Below are positions 1 through 13,900 of a stretch of 64,000 bases of DNA, in pieces. Made by a program: the position numbers and the translations under genes. The stretch lies in the NCBI GenBank assembly GCA_032718565.1, contig JAVGVS010000001.1, forward strand, positions 7,887,162 through 7,951,161. The letters run 5' to 3'. Source of the DNA: Distichodus sexfasciatus. Its lineage: Eukaryota; Chordata; Actinopteri; Characiformes; Distichodontidae. The notes under the pieces were generated by a model that saw nothing but the letters and a program-made list of their open reading frames with translations, did not search any database and was not told where the DNA came from. The first letter of the stretch is position 1. Each line of letters opens with the position of its first letter.

Positions 1-667
1 CGTCCTCATGATCTCCTACTGATCCGCCCAAATGCTGAAAGGGGTCACCATTACCGAGCATAATGTAGCCCCCCTCATTCTGTACTATGAGTGCCCTTTC
101 CCCGAATCGGCCTGTTAGAATATTCAGCGCCATATTTCCTATAAAGCACTCAGCCATACGGCTGACTGCAGCCTGCTTACAGAGCGCCTGCAGGGACGGT
201 GACACACTGCAGCTCTTTAGCTTTCTGCAGTGTAGCTCTCTCTCAGGATTTCCCTACATCACTCCTCCACTGTCTTTGCTTCTTTGTGTTGGATCACTGC
301 TCCATATTTATGCACTTTTACTCGGTTCAGTTTTCTTTTAAAAGTGTGATCACAGATATGAAACGATTTTCCAGTGCAAAGCGCACTCTACCATGGATAA
401 GTACCCAGAGCTCGTCTCCCTTTAATTGGGGTACCAAGCAGGAATGAAAAGATGGACACCTGCAAACTGCTGATTTTGTCAAACCCAAAAGAATGAATCA
501 GGATAATGCTGATGATAATGTAAATAGTTAGATTAAACACTAATTTAACATGGCTAACTGGATAATTAGTCATTTAATTAATGTTTCATCATTGAAGTTT
601 TCTTTAAAATCTTGTCTCGTTCTCGTGAGCAAAGTATCACATCCCTTAAAAACATGTAGGCTTCTGG

Positions 668-1012
668 CAAACAGTTGGCGTTAACCTTGTAATGGCAATG
701 TTGTTGCAAATGTGCAGCAAGGTTGTATTTTCACATGCAAATCAGGTTTGTGGCAAACTTGCGGTGGTCTTCTATCAAACTTTGTGCACTTGGCAAATTT
801 GTCACCAAAATTTCACTACAAGTTTGCCATTACTGACGCATTGTTTTGGCAGATCACTGGCAAAAGCCACTAGCGACAATTTGTCATTGTTGCCAGAACA
901 TTGCTGCAAGTTTACCACTAGTAGCTGACAATGGCAAACTCGTGCCAACATATTCTAGCAAACTCCACTGTTTGCCGCAAATTAACCACAAGTTTGCCGC
1001 AAACCTGCCTAC
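668..1012. repeat. Degenerate TTTGCC/GGCAAA-rich repeat
   Basis: TTTGCC, TTGCCA and their complement GGCAAA recur on both strands every 10-30 bp, with variants such as CAAGTTTGCC and TGGCAAAC. The array is imperfect, with many inverted pairs. I read it as an old satellite-like or DNA-transposon-derived repeat; the family is not identified. Confidence 0.6.
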
Positions 1013-1471
1013 CTTTTTGTAAAGGATGTTAGAGGTGTAATCCTTGCAAAATGCAACAAGCAATTTAAGGGAACATAAAAAGATGCCTTTAGACTAGGAT
1101 AACGGCCAAAAAACGCACTGAACGTTTTTAACTCGTCTTGTTGCTACTATATTGAGAGGTACTGTATATTGAGGAGACTATTTTGCCACTGTGTTAGGAA
1201 AATTGTGTGGAAGGAAATAGGAAAATGTGTGTAATTGTTCATGTTTGCTTTATTCTAACATCCAGAACTTCATATTTTATTTTAAGGAGGAGAAATCCGA
1301 AGGTGTAGTGTGTAGTTATGAACCATACTACCTTGGTTACTACAATACTCCTGCAAATATTTCATTTGAAACTTCAAATATGAGTAAGGGTTACACACTA
1401 TCCTGTTTTAATGTGTGCTAATAGAAACGTAACGTTCTTTCAGTTTTTTTTTAAATAAAATGTGAAAAAGT

Positions 1472-1690
1472 AATATTTTAGCTGCTTTTTGGGATTTGAA
1501 AGAAAGGGAAGTGATGAGGTCAAATCTGCATATCGTCACCTATCGATCGCTGAGTCTTGTATTGAATCGGAATGGTATTGTATCAAACATTGTGATATCG
1601 GCAGAAATCGAATCGTTGTGCATTTAATCGATATAATACCGTGTCGTAAAGAAACCTGTGATTTACACCCCTACAGCATAGGCATAAACA
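1472..1690. mobile_element. Dispersed repeat, copy 1 (intact site)
   Basis: Shares AATATTTTAGCTGCTTTTT and downstream blocks ending TGTGATATCGGCAGAAATC with 6951-7760. It ends TTTACACCCCTAC, resembling the GTGTAA-type ends of fish hAT-like elements. It lacks the 648-bp insertion carried by the second copy. Confidence 0.6.
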
Positions 1691-2104
1691 TACACTTATA
1701 CTGTGTAACATGCTTTTTAGTAGGCAGCAGTGGAAAGAATGCAAACCTTTGTTTGTAATCAATTCCTAATGCTGATTTCCAGCAGCACGTCTATGGAAAC
1801 TGTAATGTCATGTAAACATCAAGCACTAATTAGCATTAGGAATCCATTTGAAAAAGAGCTTTGCTTGTTTTCTCTAGTTCTGTATGTGAAGATGTTGAGT
1901 TTACTGAGCTGTCTGTCTCTATGTTGCCGTGTGGAACGTCCCTTCTTAGTTAGTGTTTGTGCTTGTTAGAGAATGTTGTGTGGTTAACACAGACATTTCC
2001 AGATATTTTTTGCCACGTTTTTTCTTGCTTTGCTCTCTCCGCTTCGCCTTGCTGTTACGTCACTCTCACCTCTCTGTCATGTGCATGTTCTCTCTCTCTG
2101 CTAG

Positions 2105-2199
2105 GTTTTTAAGGTAAAGGCTGTCCAGCTGGCTGAGAAGCTTCTCCCCGCCTTCAACACCCCTACAGGGATCCCCTGGGCCATGGTCAACCTCAAGAG
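2105..2199 (+). CDS. man1a2: man1a2 coding exon (first in window)
   Basis: The exon follows a pyrimidine-rich tract ending in CTAG and is followed by donor GTGGGT. It starts in phase 0 and ends two bases into a Ser codon. It encodes VFKVKAVQLAEKLL and then a segment ending AMVNLK, a conserved helix of the GH47 barrel. Confidence 0.92.
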
Positions 2200-5100
2200 G
2201 TGGGTTATTGGCCTCCGTTATTACAGCCCTCATATTTTTCACCTACTCTCCTACCTTCTTCTTTTTGTTCCCCCCCCCCACTTATTTCACTCACATCCTC
2301 CACAAACCATCACACACCCACACACTCACACATTTAAGAATGGCTGGAAAATCCACTGTTCTTGTTTTTCTTGTTTCTAAGTGATGCACAATGTAAAAAC
2401 CCCTGCGTGAATAAGTCACTCCATGTAATTTCATTTGAATGGAGGGTGATGAAAATGGCACATTTAATCTATTGAGGCCATTGCAAGCGTACAGGAAGCT
2501 CCAGGGGCAGGAGGGGCCTGAGCGCGCCCCGGTGCGGCTTTGTGAATTAATTGGGTGTTTAGCGGAAATGGATTGGGAACAGAGCAGACCTCCGTGATTA
2601 GAGAAGGTGTTTCTAATCCTGAGGAAAAGAGCGGGTTTGTGTTCTATTTAATCCCCATTCAGACTGTGTGCTGTGTTCAACCAACACACACACGCACACA
2701 CACTTTCTCACATGCACAAACATGCTGTCTCTCAATAGGATGGAGAGAATGTAGCATGAATGAGAATGGAGCAGGGAGGAAGAGGGGCTCTTTGAAGACG
2801 GAGCCTTCCTGCTGAAGTGCGTTTGACAGATGGGTGATGGGTCACAGTAAAGCAGGGCTCAGTTAAAAAAGCTCACAGTGACTGACAGGGCGTTTGGCTC
2901 TTGCATGGAAATGAATCGGGGTGCGCCGTCTGAGCAGACGAAGGGCCGAGCGTCTGTTCACTTGCGTTATTTTCTCTCCCCTGTGCTCCAGCGGCGTGGG
3001 CCGGAACTGGGGCTGGGCATCGGCCGGGAGCAGCATCCTGGCTGAGTTCGGGACTCTACACATGGAGTTTGTGCACCTAACGTACCTGACCGGGAACCCT
3101 GCCTACTACCAGAAGGTCTGCCAATTTGGCCAGATGATTGTGTGTGGTGTGTGTTTGTGTGCAAATTGTATTTGGAACTTTTAGGACTATATGTGCTGGG
3201 AAAAGTGTATAAAGAATTAAAAAAATATATATACACAGTATATATATTTATTTTCCATATATGTACATATAGAATATTGTTTGCAAAGTAGGTAAGGACA
3301 CTACTTCTTATCCTCAAAGAAGAATATGCCTTAAGGTTAAAAATTAAAGTTTTATTGCAAAATTTATGGGGTGACATGTTTATTTGAGCCAAGATTACTC
3401 AAGATTATAAGAAAATAAGGTTACATTTAAGATTAAGACAGATTGGGACAAATCTTGCTTTTTGGAAGGAGCGCGTTAGTATAATTTTAAGCACACTAAA
3501 CATTAAAATATGAAGATATATCACTGAACATTCTTAGTTCCAGGAACTGTTAGGTGTAGAACATTCTTACAACTATAGGCTCATAAGTAATGCACCCAAT
3601 TTTTCACAAAGATCTAAAGCCAAATGTGTTTTGTTACATTTTTTACCTTGAATTCTTCATTATAACAGGTCATGCGCATCCGCAAGTTGCTGGCTAAGAT
3701 GGACAGACCCAACGGCCTGTACCCGAACTACCTGAACCCCCGCACTGGTCGCTGGGGTCAACGTGAGTGTCCTCCTCCACCTTTACCCCTGTGTTTCATT
3801 ATGAATTTGAATGCCACACTGAATGAGAGCATAGTCGGCTGTGGGTGTAAATTTCTGCACGTTGCAGTCATGAGGAAGGGGCGAGAGTCTGAAGTCAGCA
3901 TCGCTCCTGTCCTACACGTTAACCATTGCGCACTGTATTTGGGGCTCCTATCGTAGGCCTGCTCTTCCCTTTTCTCTAGCACAGTGGGGGAGATGAGAAA
4001 TGTGGGAGTTTATTATCATCTCTGTTTTAATCTGCTCGCTCGTGTAGAGGGAGGAAGCAGATGAGTTTTCTCTTTAATAAATATCAGTAATTACTGGTGG
4101 CAAAAACACTCCAGTGTATTTCAACCAAATCTTAATGACAGAGCGAGAAGAAGGCTTAATTACTGTCTAGGAAGGCTAAGCTTGAATGTACACACACACA
4201 CACACAAATCACACACACACACCTTAACCAAGTGTTGAACTGTCACATTAGAATGCATGCAGGGCTGGATGATATGACCTCAAATCAATATCATGATTAA
4301 TTGATCATTTTCAATTAGGATTAATGAACTATTATTTTGTTCATATCACACAGATGTAGTGGCAGACTATGGGGGATGGGGGAGTCATGTGGCAACACAG
4401 GGAAGCAGTACATGACCACACACTGGAGAAAAATGAACAGAATTCTCCTATTAAAGCATATTAACAAAGCTTTTTAAATATTAAAAATAATTGTCATGTG
4501 CATGGTTATATCAATTAGAGGTTCTGAATGTCGGTTCCAATTCATTTTTGATGGATTTCCCATCCCTTATGTGCAGTATAGAACGTGTCCATTGACTGCA
4601 GACATCTTCAGTGTGTGTGAGAAGCTGTGTGTGTGTTTCCAGGGTTTAAACTGTAATTAAGGCAGTAGCGAGGCTATCTTAATGGATATTGAGTATGAAT
4701 GACAGGCCATTAGAGCGAAGTGTCACCTCCTCTCCCTCCACTCCCACCCCAGGGACCCTCGCCTCCTCTCTTCCCCTTAATGCCGCCCACTGCTTACCTC
4801 TGCTGTCTTTCTCTCTGACTCTGGTGGACATGCAGAATTTACACCAGCAGGACAGTAGACTGTGGAGTAGAAAGTGTGTGTGTGTGTGTGTGTCTGTGTC
4901 TAGGTTTAAAATGCCCGGCCACTTTTCCCTCTTCTATCGCTCATTTGATTTTGTGTCTGCTCCTTTTGCCATTTGTTCTCTACCTCTTCATCACCACTTC
5001 TCTCATTCAGCATCAGGAGTCATCACCCTCACCCCCGTCTCTCAGCTCGCCGCTTTTTGACACTTTTCACGAAGAATGTTAACTTTAATACCTCTTCCTT

Positions 5101-8100
5101 TTTCTCAGCCTCTCAAACTGCCTCCTGTCCCTCTCTGACAGACACAAATTCCTTTCAGACCATTTCCTTTTTCTTTCCGACTATTTGTCACGTTGTACTT
5201 TTTACCCTTCACACCTCGTCTTTGCTTTCTATGATTTGATTGATTGACTGATTGCTTTCTTTCTTTCTTTCTTTCTTTCTTTCTGTCTCACTCCTTCTTT
5301 TCTTGCATATTGAATAATTCATCACATCTTCTCTGTGTTTTGCCACAGGCAGGCCAGTTCCGCACACACATTTGCATACTGTACATTGTCAAGTGTGTGA
5401 AAGCTGTTCTCATGCTGTTTCCTCTACACGCAATCTGTGTGTGCTGCCCTATTCGTGGAACTTGCAGCACTGAAGCTGATAACAAGAGAATCATGGAATG
5501 ATGTGTGTGTGTGTGTGTGTTTGATGTGAACCTGAATGTGAGATTTGTGCACACTACCGTAGTTGGGCTAAAGATAGTTGAGTTTAACAGGTGGCAGGAA
5601 GCTGCTTAAAGGGTCAGTAGCAGCTTCACCTGTCTGTCCCCATAGACACACCACCATCTGCTGCTCATTTCTCATCTGTGCTCAAGACTTCTCCTTAACT
5701 CTGCTTAGCTCCACACACTCCACTCAGCATGTTTGCCAGTTCTTATCAGTTGTGCACAGTATTTGAAGCTCATAAGTTGGTTTACAAAGAATTTGACCAG
5801 TAAACGTTTCAAGTCGCTTATTAAAACAATTCCAGAGTAAAGCTATCCAATATTATCAGTGCTTCAGCATTACAGGTATTTTGCAGGTATGAGTAAATGT
5901 TAGCCATCAAGAGTAATACTCGATTCAAAATTTAAAATGTTCAATGCTTTAATTTTCTTGATTTCTGAGTGTGGCGTTTCTCAAATTCCTTTATTTCCAA
6001 CGCGGGGGAGCCTCAGTAGTACAGAGAAAAAACTGATGAGAAAGGTGCTCAAAATTTGCTTTAATACATTGAACATTGGCGCAGTAATAAAATACAATAA
6101 CTCTACTAATACTACTTTACATCACTGCTGCTTATTTATACCAAGACCTTTCTGGATGTGACTCTTGGTCCTACTTTAATCCCGCCTAAAACCTGTTATC
6201 CAAAATGAACAGTTTGGTCCATTTGCATGTTTTTTAGGGAATGCCTTCACTATATAACAGTTTTTTGTGTCAGTTATGTTCACTTTATAACAGGTTATTT
6301 TTTTCCAAACTCTCCCTCTCTGTCTTTCGATGCTAACTGAGTGCTACGTGGAGCGTTACAGCAGCCAGGCACAGAGACTGTGCTAAGAGCTCCTCCATCA
6401 GCTCTCCATAACTAACACCACGCAGCAGCTGCACACTCAGCACACTCGAGCCGATGATTTGCACTCAGCCCGGTCCTTTTTAGCCATAAGCTACTGAGTT
6501 AATACCACTGGCTTTATGGAGCGTCTGTTTTTTAGAAAATTATTTTAAGTTACTCCCATTTTTTACTTTTCTGCTACATCAGTAGATTTTATTGCCATCA
6601 GAGAACAGGGACACAGTGTGTGCTGAGAGTCCCCATTAGCTTCCATTCACTCTTTGTTGGCAACATAGGATCTTGTGCTGGAATGTCTTTAACTTCATCT
6701 AATATTTGTGGAGAATATTTATACTTGTTTAAGCTCACCACATAAACATAGCTTTTTAAGGCGTCATAAGGAGTAAGGAGTGTCATTTCGCCAGTGGTTG
6801 CTGCATAGTAAGAAGGGGTGTAAGCATACGTCATTCCATTCCATTCCCAGTCACTTTATATTGAACGGAAGCGCTGATTTTATTAAAAGAGAAGATTGTT
6901 GTTCTTTTAAAAGTCTAGTTGAGCTCATGAATAATAATGGAAATAAAAAAAATATTTTAGTTGCTTTTTGTGATTTGATATGAATATAAGTAAAGGTGTT
7001 AATCAGCATATGTGACCCTCCACGGCAAAACCAGTCGCTTGTCGCGAATTCAAATTGAGTTATTATGTTATTCGTGAAAGGGCATAAATCAAGCTTCAAA
7101 ACGATACCGATATCGAATGAATCAGACGACATATGACTGAGATATCAACATTCAAAGGAGTCGGGTTTCTCCTGTCACGGCAAGTGAGAAACGGAGAAAT
7201 CTGCCTTTGAAGTTGACTATCGTCGTAGCACTCACAGACACTTACTGCGGTCCCGACTACGTTTGCATTTACGCTAGCCTACGCTGCATTCACAGCCACA
7301 TGGATAGCCTACCTGCGTTAGGTTAACTGAACTCGGGAGACGAAGATGGATTCCGGAGAAATATCTTCACGCTAGTCAACCAGTGGATTTACTGTAAATA
7401 TTGAAGTAGAGCGGTCAAAACAGAAACTTTTAACATTCTGCTGGAATTGAATTCCTGACCTCAAGAAAGTCACGTTTTTAGGACGGAAAGAGTAAGTTTT
7501 CCGGCGAAATTTATTCACAGCAACACAGTATAGACCTTCCACTGTTTCAAAACACTAAAAACAAAAAATCCAAAATTTTACCCCACGCAACATAAACGGT
7601 CGTTTTTCTCGGAAACCTCCGTTGCGACAAGCGACTGGTTTTGCCGTGGAGGGTCACATATGATATTGTCCCATTGGTCGCTGGCCCCTGTATTGAGACA
7701 TATTGAAACCGTGTCGTAGCAGACTTGGTGATATGGGCAGAAATCACAAACTGATATGAAAATTTACCACTAGTTGTAAAGCCATCTAGTTTCCATAGAC
7801 TTTACTGTAAAGACTCAGTAGACAGACATGACTGTCAACACTTATTCAGAATGAGGAGCTCATACCTAGGATCAGATTTTACTACAGTCTCTAAAGGTAT
7901 TTTGTCAAAAAGAGACGCAGATGGAATGTCTGAATCAGAGAGGCTGCATATTACACTGCATACCTTCTTACCAAATACAATCAGCAGTCTCATGCGTTTT
8001 GGGATGTAAGCCTACGCAGTAGTGACCTTTTCCCTTCATTACACAGGCCCCATCTACAGTCAGTGTCATCCGTTATTTACAACAATCTCTTGGTTTACTT

Positions 8101-10863
8101 TTATAACCTCTTTAGTGAGCCATTATGACCCATTACCATGGCTGATGCTTCCCGGTCTGTCAGACAGTCGCACACATTTTATTGTCGTGCTGCCCCCAGA
8201 CAAACACACACACACACACGGTGGAGGCGTTTGAGTGATTAGGTGATTGGTGGTGTGTGTCCGCCCGAATGAACGCCGCCGTGAACATGTGCTTACCTTA
8301 GTGCATTGTTATGGTAATGAAGGCAGAAGTCATACCTGAATAAACTTCTGCAGCAGGGCTCGGGGGTCATTAAAGGAGCGAGAGTAAACAAAGCCATTGT
8401 CTCAGCAGCTCTTTATGGAGTCCTTTGGAGCTTTGGCTCGAGTTTGTCCCAGTTGTACACAAGGCGCAGGCCCGAGTTATGTAAGCCGGCTTTGCAAATA
8501 GGACAGAGAAAGCGCGGACTCGTCTTCGAGCGACGTTTCGGGTTTTTCAATTCGCCGTAAATGATTTGATTGTCAGCGAATTAAATTTCACAGCCAAATC
8601 CATTAGCCTCGCCATTGTCTCACTCCATCCGCTTTGTCCCTCCCCGTCTTTTTCCGGCACAGATCACACGTCAGTGGGAGGCCTGGGGGACAGTTTCTAC
8701 GAGTACCTGCTGAAAGCTTGGCTGATGTCCGATAAAACCGATGCGGAGGCTCGCAGAACTTACGACGAGGCCATTGAAGTGAGTTCCCAGCCCCGTGCCA
8801 ACAGACCTTCACACGTACCCGAAGCAACCCTTTCAAGATTCTTTATTTGTCGCATACATAGTTAGAGGACTACAACATGTCGTGAAATGTGCTCTGATCA
8901 TTGCTAAGACCGAAAATAGAATTTTATATATTAGGAAATAACTACAGGTTAAGCTAAAGCAGTGCTTCCCAAACTGGGGAGTGCGAAGCTGTTGCAGGGG
9001 TGCACCAAGGTAAATGAATGGCAATGAAAAAGAGCTAAGAGTGGCATTCTCACAGCTGCATCCGCTAAGTTTTAGTTCACTCCCCTTCTTTCTTTCTTTT
9101 CTTCCTGCAGGCCATCGAGCGTCACCTCATCCGCAAGTCCAGCGGGGGCCTGACCTTCATCGGCGAGTGGAAGAACGGGCACCTGGAGCGGAAGATGGGC
9201 CACCTGGCGTGCTTCGCAGGGGGCATGTTCGCCCTGGGGGCCGACGGCTCGCCGGGGGACAAGGCCGGACACTACCTGCAGCTGGGGGCCGAGATCGCAC
9301 ACACCTGCCATGAAAGTTACGACCGCACCGGTGAGAAGAGGGAGAGGGGAGAAAGAGAGATGGATGGATAATACAACACATCCCTCCCATACTGGAGAGC
9401 ACGTAATAGATTGGTGGCCTTGCAGATCGTCTCGGAGCAGACTCGCGTCGTGCGGTGTCAGGGTTGTGGGTTGTCATGGTAACTCAATCGGCTATTTTGG
9501 GAGCGCGGTATCTTTTCGCCACTGAGGTGTCATCACCATACTCTGGCCTACTGTGGGTCCTCGTATGTGGGTTGCACCACAGGGTTTCCTTGAGGCCTTA
9601 AACTCCTGAGCTGCAGACAAAGGGCTTATGGAACTGCTGTCCTCAATGTAGTTGTTTACTAACCAGTGCAGCTCAGTTACTCACATTGTTTGTTTTTCCG
9701 TTGCATCAGTAGGTGTTTTTGGTCACCAAAGAACTGGAATTCTCTTTTTTTTAACAATTTCCTCATTGTTAGGCAAAGTAGCATTTTGATGATGGTGGTG
9801 GTCTAGTGGTAGGATGTTTGCTTCAGGACCAGAGGTTTCAAATACTCTCTGAACCTCGTGGGTTCAAATCCTTTCTTCAGCACTAGCACCACTGGGTTTC
9901 TGAGCAAGACCAAGCTGTTCCAGGGAGACTGTTCCACTGATTAGGAGATGGATAAGAGCCTCTGATGCTGTAAATGTTCAGGAATGTCCTTAACTTCATT
10001 TAGAATTTACATTTACAGCATTTGTCAGAGGCTCTTATCAAGTGAAAGTGACTGATTATTTGTCATTGTGAACAGCACAGCGCACAGTGCACCGCACCTA
10101 GTGTGTCCTGCCGACCTGGACCAGTCCTACGTACAGTTCCCCAAGACTTTCTGCTCTGCATAAATACTTCCTAAATGTCCTTTTTAAAAGCCTCTTTTCT
10201 TGTGTGTGTGTGTGTGTTGTGCAGTTGTGAAGCTGGGCCCAGAAGCTTTCAAGTTTGACAGCGGGCTGGAGGCGGTGGCCGTGAGGCAGAATGAGAAGTA
10301 CTACATCCTGAGGCCGGAAGTGATCGAGACCTACTGGTACATGTGGAGATTCACCCACGACCCCAAGTACCGGCAGTGGGGCTGGGAGGCGGCTCAGGTC
10401 AGTGCACACGTTCCCTTCCTGCGCTTTGCTCTTCTGAGAGAACTATTTTGTTCTGCTCACAGGGATTGAAGTGGCTGTTCCAGCTTTAACTGGGTGCTCA
10501 GTTTTACTGCAAGGTGATTTGGCATCAGAAGGGCAGGAGGGATGAGGTGTTCTGTGTTTACTGTGTGTTGGCCTTATTTAGATTTCTGTTCATTTGTAGA
10601 TGTAGATTTGATGTTCAACCCATTTTTACTGCTCCTTGTCATTTTGTTCATCAGTCCCACTCTCGCCCAGTCTCATCTGCATGTTTTTTCCTGAGGCGGG
10701 CTTTAGCCCTGCTGTATGATTATTGTGTGTGTATTAGGATTTCAAAGTGCTCTTGAGAGTGGAGAGCTGTTGTTTCTCACTGATTACGCTGCTTTTTTCT
10801 GCTGGTGCTCTGCTGCCTCTCTGCTTTGGGACTCTCTTTGATGAACCGCTGGGTGTCTTCATG

Positions 10864-10901
<38 letters not shown>

Positions 10902-13900
10902 CTCTCTCTCTTAGTCTTTTCCAACACTCTTAACCAACAGAGTCGGTGAGGGAATAAACTTGATTTGTTTGCGGTTTTCCTCAGCTCTCTCCCTTATGTC
11001 TTCTCTTCTTTGTTACTCTTTCATTTTCTCTCCTGTCTCTCTCTTTCACTGGCCTGCCCTTTTTTCTGCCCATTCCTCTTCTCTCTGTCTGACATCTCCT
11101 TATCTCCCGGTCCCCTCTTCCATCCGACAGGCTCTTAGCTCTGTTTGAGTTGATAGCATTGTGTTGATCTCCTGGCCTGCTAACGCAGTGTCCTGTCTCA
11201 GCTCTTCATGCTCTAACTCTCCCTCAGATTAAACGTGGGACTCACTTCCCTTCTGTCTGCCATTTTTCACCATTAGCAGTCCCGTCCCTGCAGTTTTCCA
11301 CCACACCTGATGGATGCGAGGTTTGGGCTTGTAGCACTGCAGTCAATATTAAACCACCTCTCTGGTTTTAAATGGGGCTGCTGAATAGGGGTTGTGGGTG
11401 CACTTCCTCAACTTGTCGTTTATGCACTCAGCAGGCCTACACTGCGCCTATATATACAGCCCTTTTTAATTAAGAAAACCCACATTCTAGGTGCACTTTA
11501 TCAGCTGATCAGCTCTCCAGCTGATTTTTGGAATAGAGATCAGTCACAATAAATATCTTTCTTGAATTTAATCCATAATTAGCATTGCAGATGTTCCTGT
11601 ATGCACTTGTAAACGCTGAGATCATTACATCTTCCTCTGATTCTCCCCTGATCTTGCTTAAAATAGCAGTAGTTTACCACGTTATGAGAATACCTCTCTT
11701 AATATCTCATCTTTAAATGTATTAAACATCCATTCATTATCTGAACGGCTTAATCCCAACTGGAGTCGCGGGGGGACTGAAGCCTGTCCCGGGAACTGAC
11801 GGGCGCAAGGCAGGGACCAACCCTGGGCAGGGGCCAAGACACACACAATCACGCTCACATTCACACCTTACGGGACCAATTTAGAGTTGCCAATGAACCT
11901 ATATTGCATGCCTTTGGACTGCGGGAGGAAACCGGACCACCCGGAGGAAACCCACGTGAACACAAGGAGAGCATGCAAACTCCACGCAGAAAGACCCTAC
12001 GGCCGTCCCCGGGGTTCGAACCTAGGACCTTCTCGCTGCGAGGCGGCAGCGCTAACCACTGCACCACCATGCCGCCCTTAGTAGTAAACATTTTTATCTG
12101 CCTGTAGCAGTGAGTCATATGAGTATTACCATTTTATTTTATTTTTGTTTGCATTGTTTTGTGCAGTGTAGGTGTTTTTTAAAATGTACCTTATAGATAA
12201 ATTTTACTTACTTGATATGAGATGTGAGAAGTCTGAATTAAAAGGCAGAATTTTATACCTACTTTAGTCAAAGTCAGAGTAAACCTTATGGTCATCTCTA
12301 CTGTATACTGTACAGATATACAGAGACTAGACGACGTGGCTCCAGTTTTAACAGTGCAACAAGAAATAGGGAACAAAGAACAAATAGGGCACATGGGATA
12401 AACATATATAAATAGAATACAACATATACATTTTAAACTAGACATGGAGTTATTAAATATAACTTTAAACTAGAAATAGAAGTAGAAGAGGAGACAATTT
12501 GGATGCAGTATTAACCTACAAAACTGGAAATTGACTTTTTCACTGAATGTACATGAAGTTAGTAACAGTTTCAATATGAAAATTCCAATACCAGTCTATT
12601 AATAAAAGGACTCTATGTTTCTCAGCAAACTCATGTGACATGAGAATGAAACATTTTTAAGGGACTGATGACCTGCTGCTGCCACAGGCGCCGGTCTAGT
12701 CAATATGCAGTTATTAGCAAAGACAGGATCCAGAGAGTCTAAATGAAATAGAGTGTTTCAGTAGGACGATTGAATTACCAGCAGCCGTGCCACCTGCAGT
12801 TCAGATTGGGTTGTTCATGGAAATGTAATGAGGGAATTTGGTTTGTTGCTGAAAGAGGTGCAGGTGTGGCCAAAACGCTGCACCATTTTGTGGTGTGAGT
12901 GGGTCTCAGTGCCCCATTGCAGTGACTGTGCTGTAAATTGAGTAAATTGGTACCGTCCTTTGGATGAGAGGTAGAACTGTAGTCTTAACTCTGAGCTCAT
13001 AAACAATCCCTGTGCATCACTTGCATACTTTGTACACACTTAATTAGTCATATGAAAATGAACAAGTTGTAAGTACTTGTTCACACTCGTTTGTTTACGA
13101 TCTGTGAATATTGTATATAATTGTATAATTCTATATAATAATGGTGGGTACTTGGTGGTTGTTAAAGTGCCTCCCTGTTGTCTCTGTAAAGTAGAAAAAT
13201 ACAATATAAATGCAACATTTGTACATTTCATAAATCAGGGTTAGATCAGAATTATTCAGTAAGCCCTCGGGGGGAGGCTTAGGGGTGAAGTCTGCTATGC
13301 TAAACTGATACAGGAGCTTTCAAAATCCACTTCATCAGGTGTGCAGTCAGCCTGTAACCCGCCTGTCATCACTCTTTCACCACTGGTCAGCGTCTAACTA
13401 CAAATATACTGACTTTAGTAACACAGAAGTGATAATAATATGGTCATTTTTAAAGAAATGTTGGTGAATGCATCATGTTTGTTGTAAGACAGTATCACTT
13501 CACATGTGTGGTCTATTGTCTCCAGATGTGTTTCCAAGGCTGGTGATGCTAATAAGGTGGCTGGTTACCAGATTCCTGCAGGTGGTGGATATGTATTTTC
13601 AGCTGAAGACGCGAATAGAGTCATGAATGGGACTTTAGGGGGTGTTTGTGGCTCTCATTAAACCTGTGTGGCGTAACTGCAGACTGCAGAAGGAGCAGAT
13701 CTAGCTGCTGCGTGTCTGCGCTGGGTAAACGTAAGCAGGACCCAGCTGCCAGTGTGCACAGCCCTGTGAAATGAGTCCACAAGAGAGCAGCTGTGCGCCG
13801 CAGTGCCGCTCCAGGTAAACGAGCACAGCGTGCTGGGCTCTATTGGTACAAATGGCCGGCGTCCATCACCACCTTAAACCCCGCGCAAGAAAGGAACGAG

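Larger units (their letters stand above)
1..2104 (+). other. man1a2: MAN1A2 intron (partial)
   Basis: No coding exon was recognised here. The stretch holds a degenerate TTTGCC/GGCAAA repeat (668-1012) and a transposon-like repeat (1472-1690), and otherwise ordinary AT-rich intron. Confidence 0.7.
3763..8662 (+). other. man1a2: MAN1A2 intron, 4.9 kb
   Basis: No exon is seen. It contains short CA tracts (4192-4220), a GGCTGGATGATATGACC-type repeat (4262-4520), a (CTTT)n tract (5255-5284), and the dispersed repeat with inserted MITE (6951-7760). Confidence 0.75.

Noticed and set aside
2967..3392. Open frame of 141 codons on the - strand
   Set aside because: It is the antisense shadow of a MAN1A2 exon running into AT-rich intron, with no recognisable domain.
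11861..12118. Several overlapping open frames on both strands
   Set aside because: They fall inside a family C SINE; the same frames recur in the copies at 44.9 and 53.0 kb.
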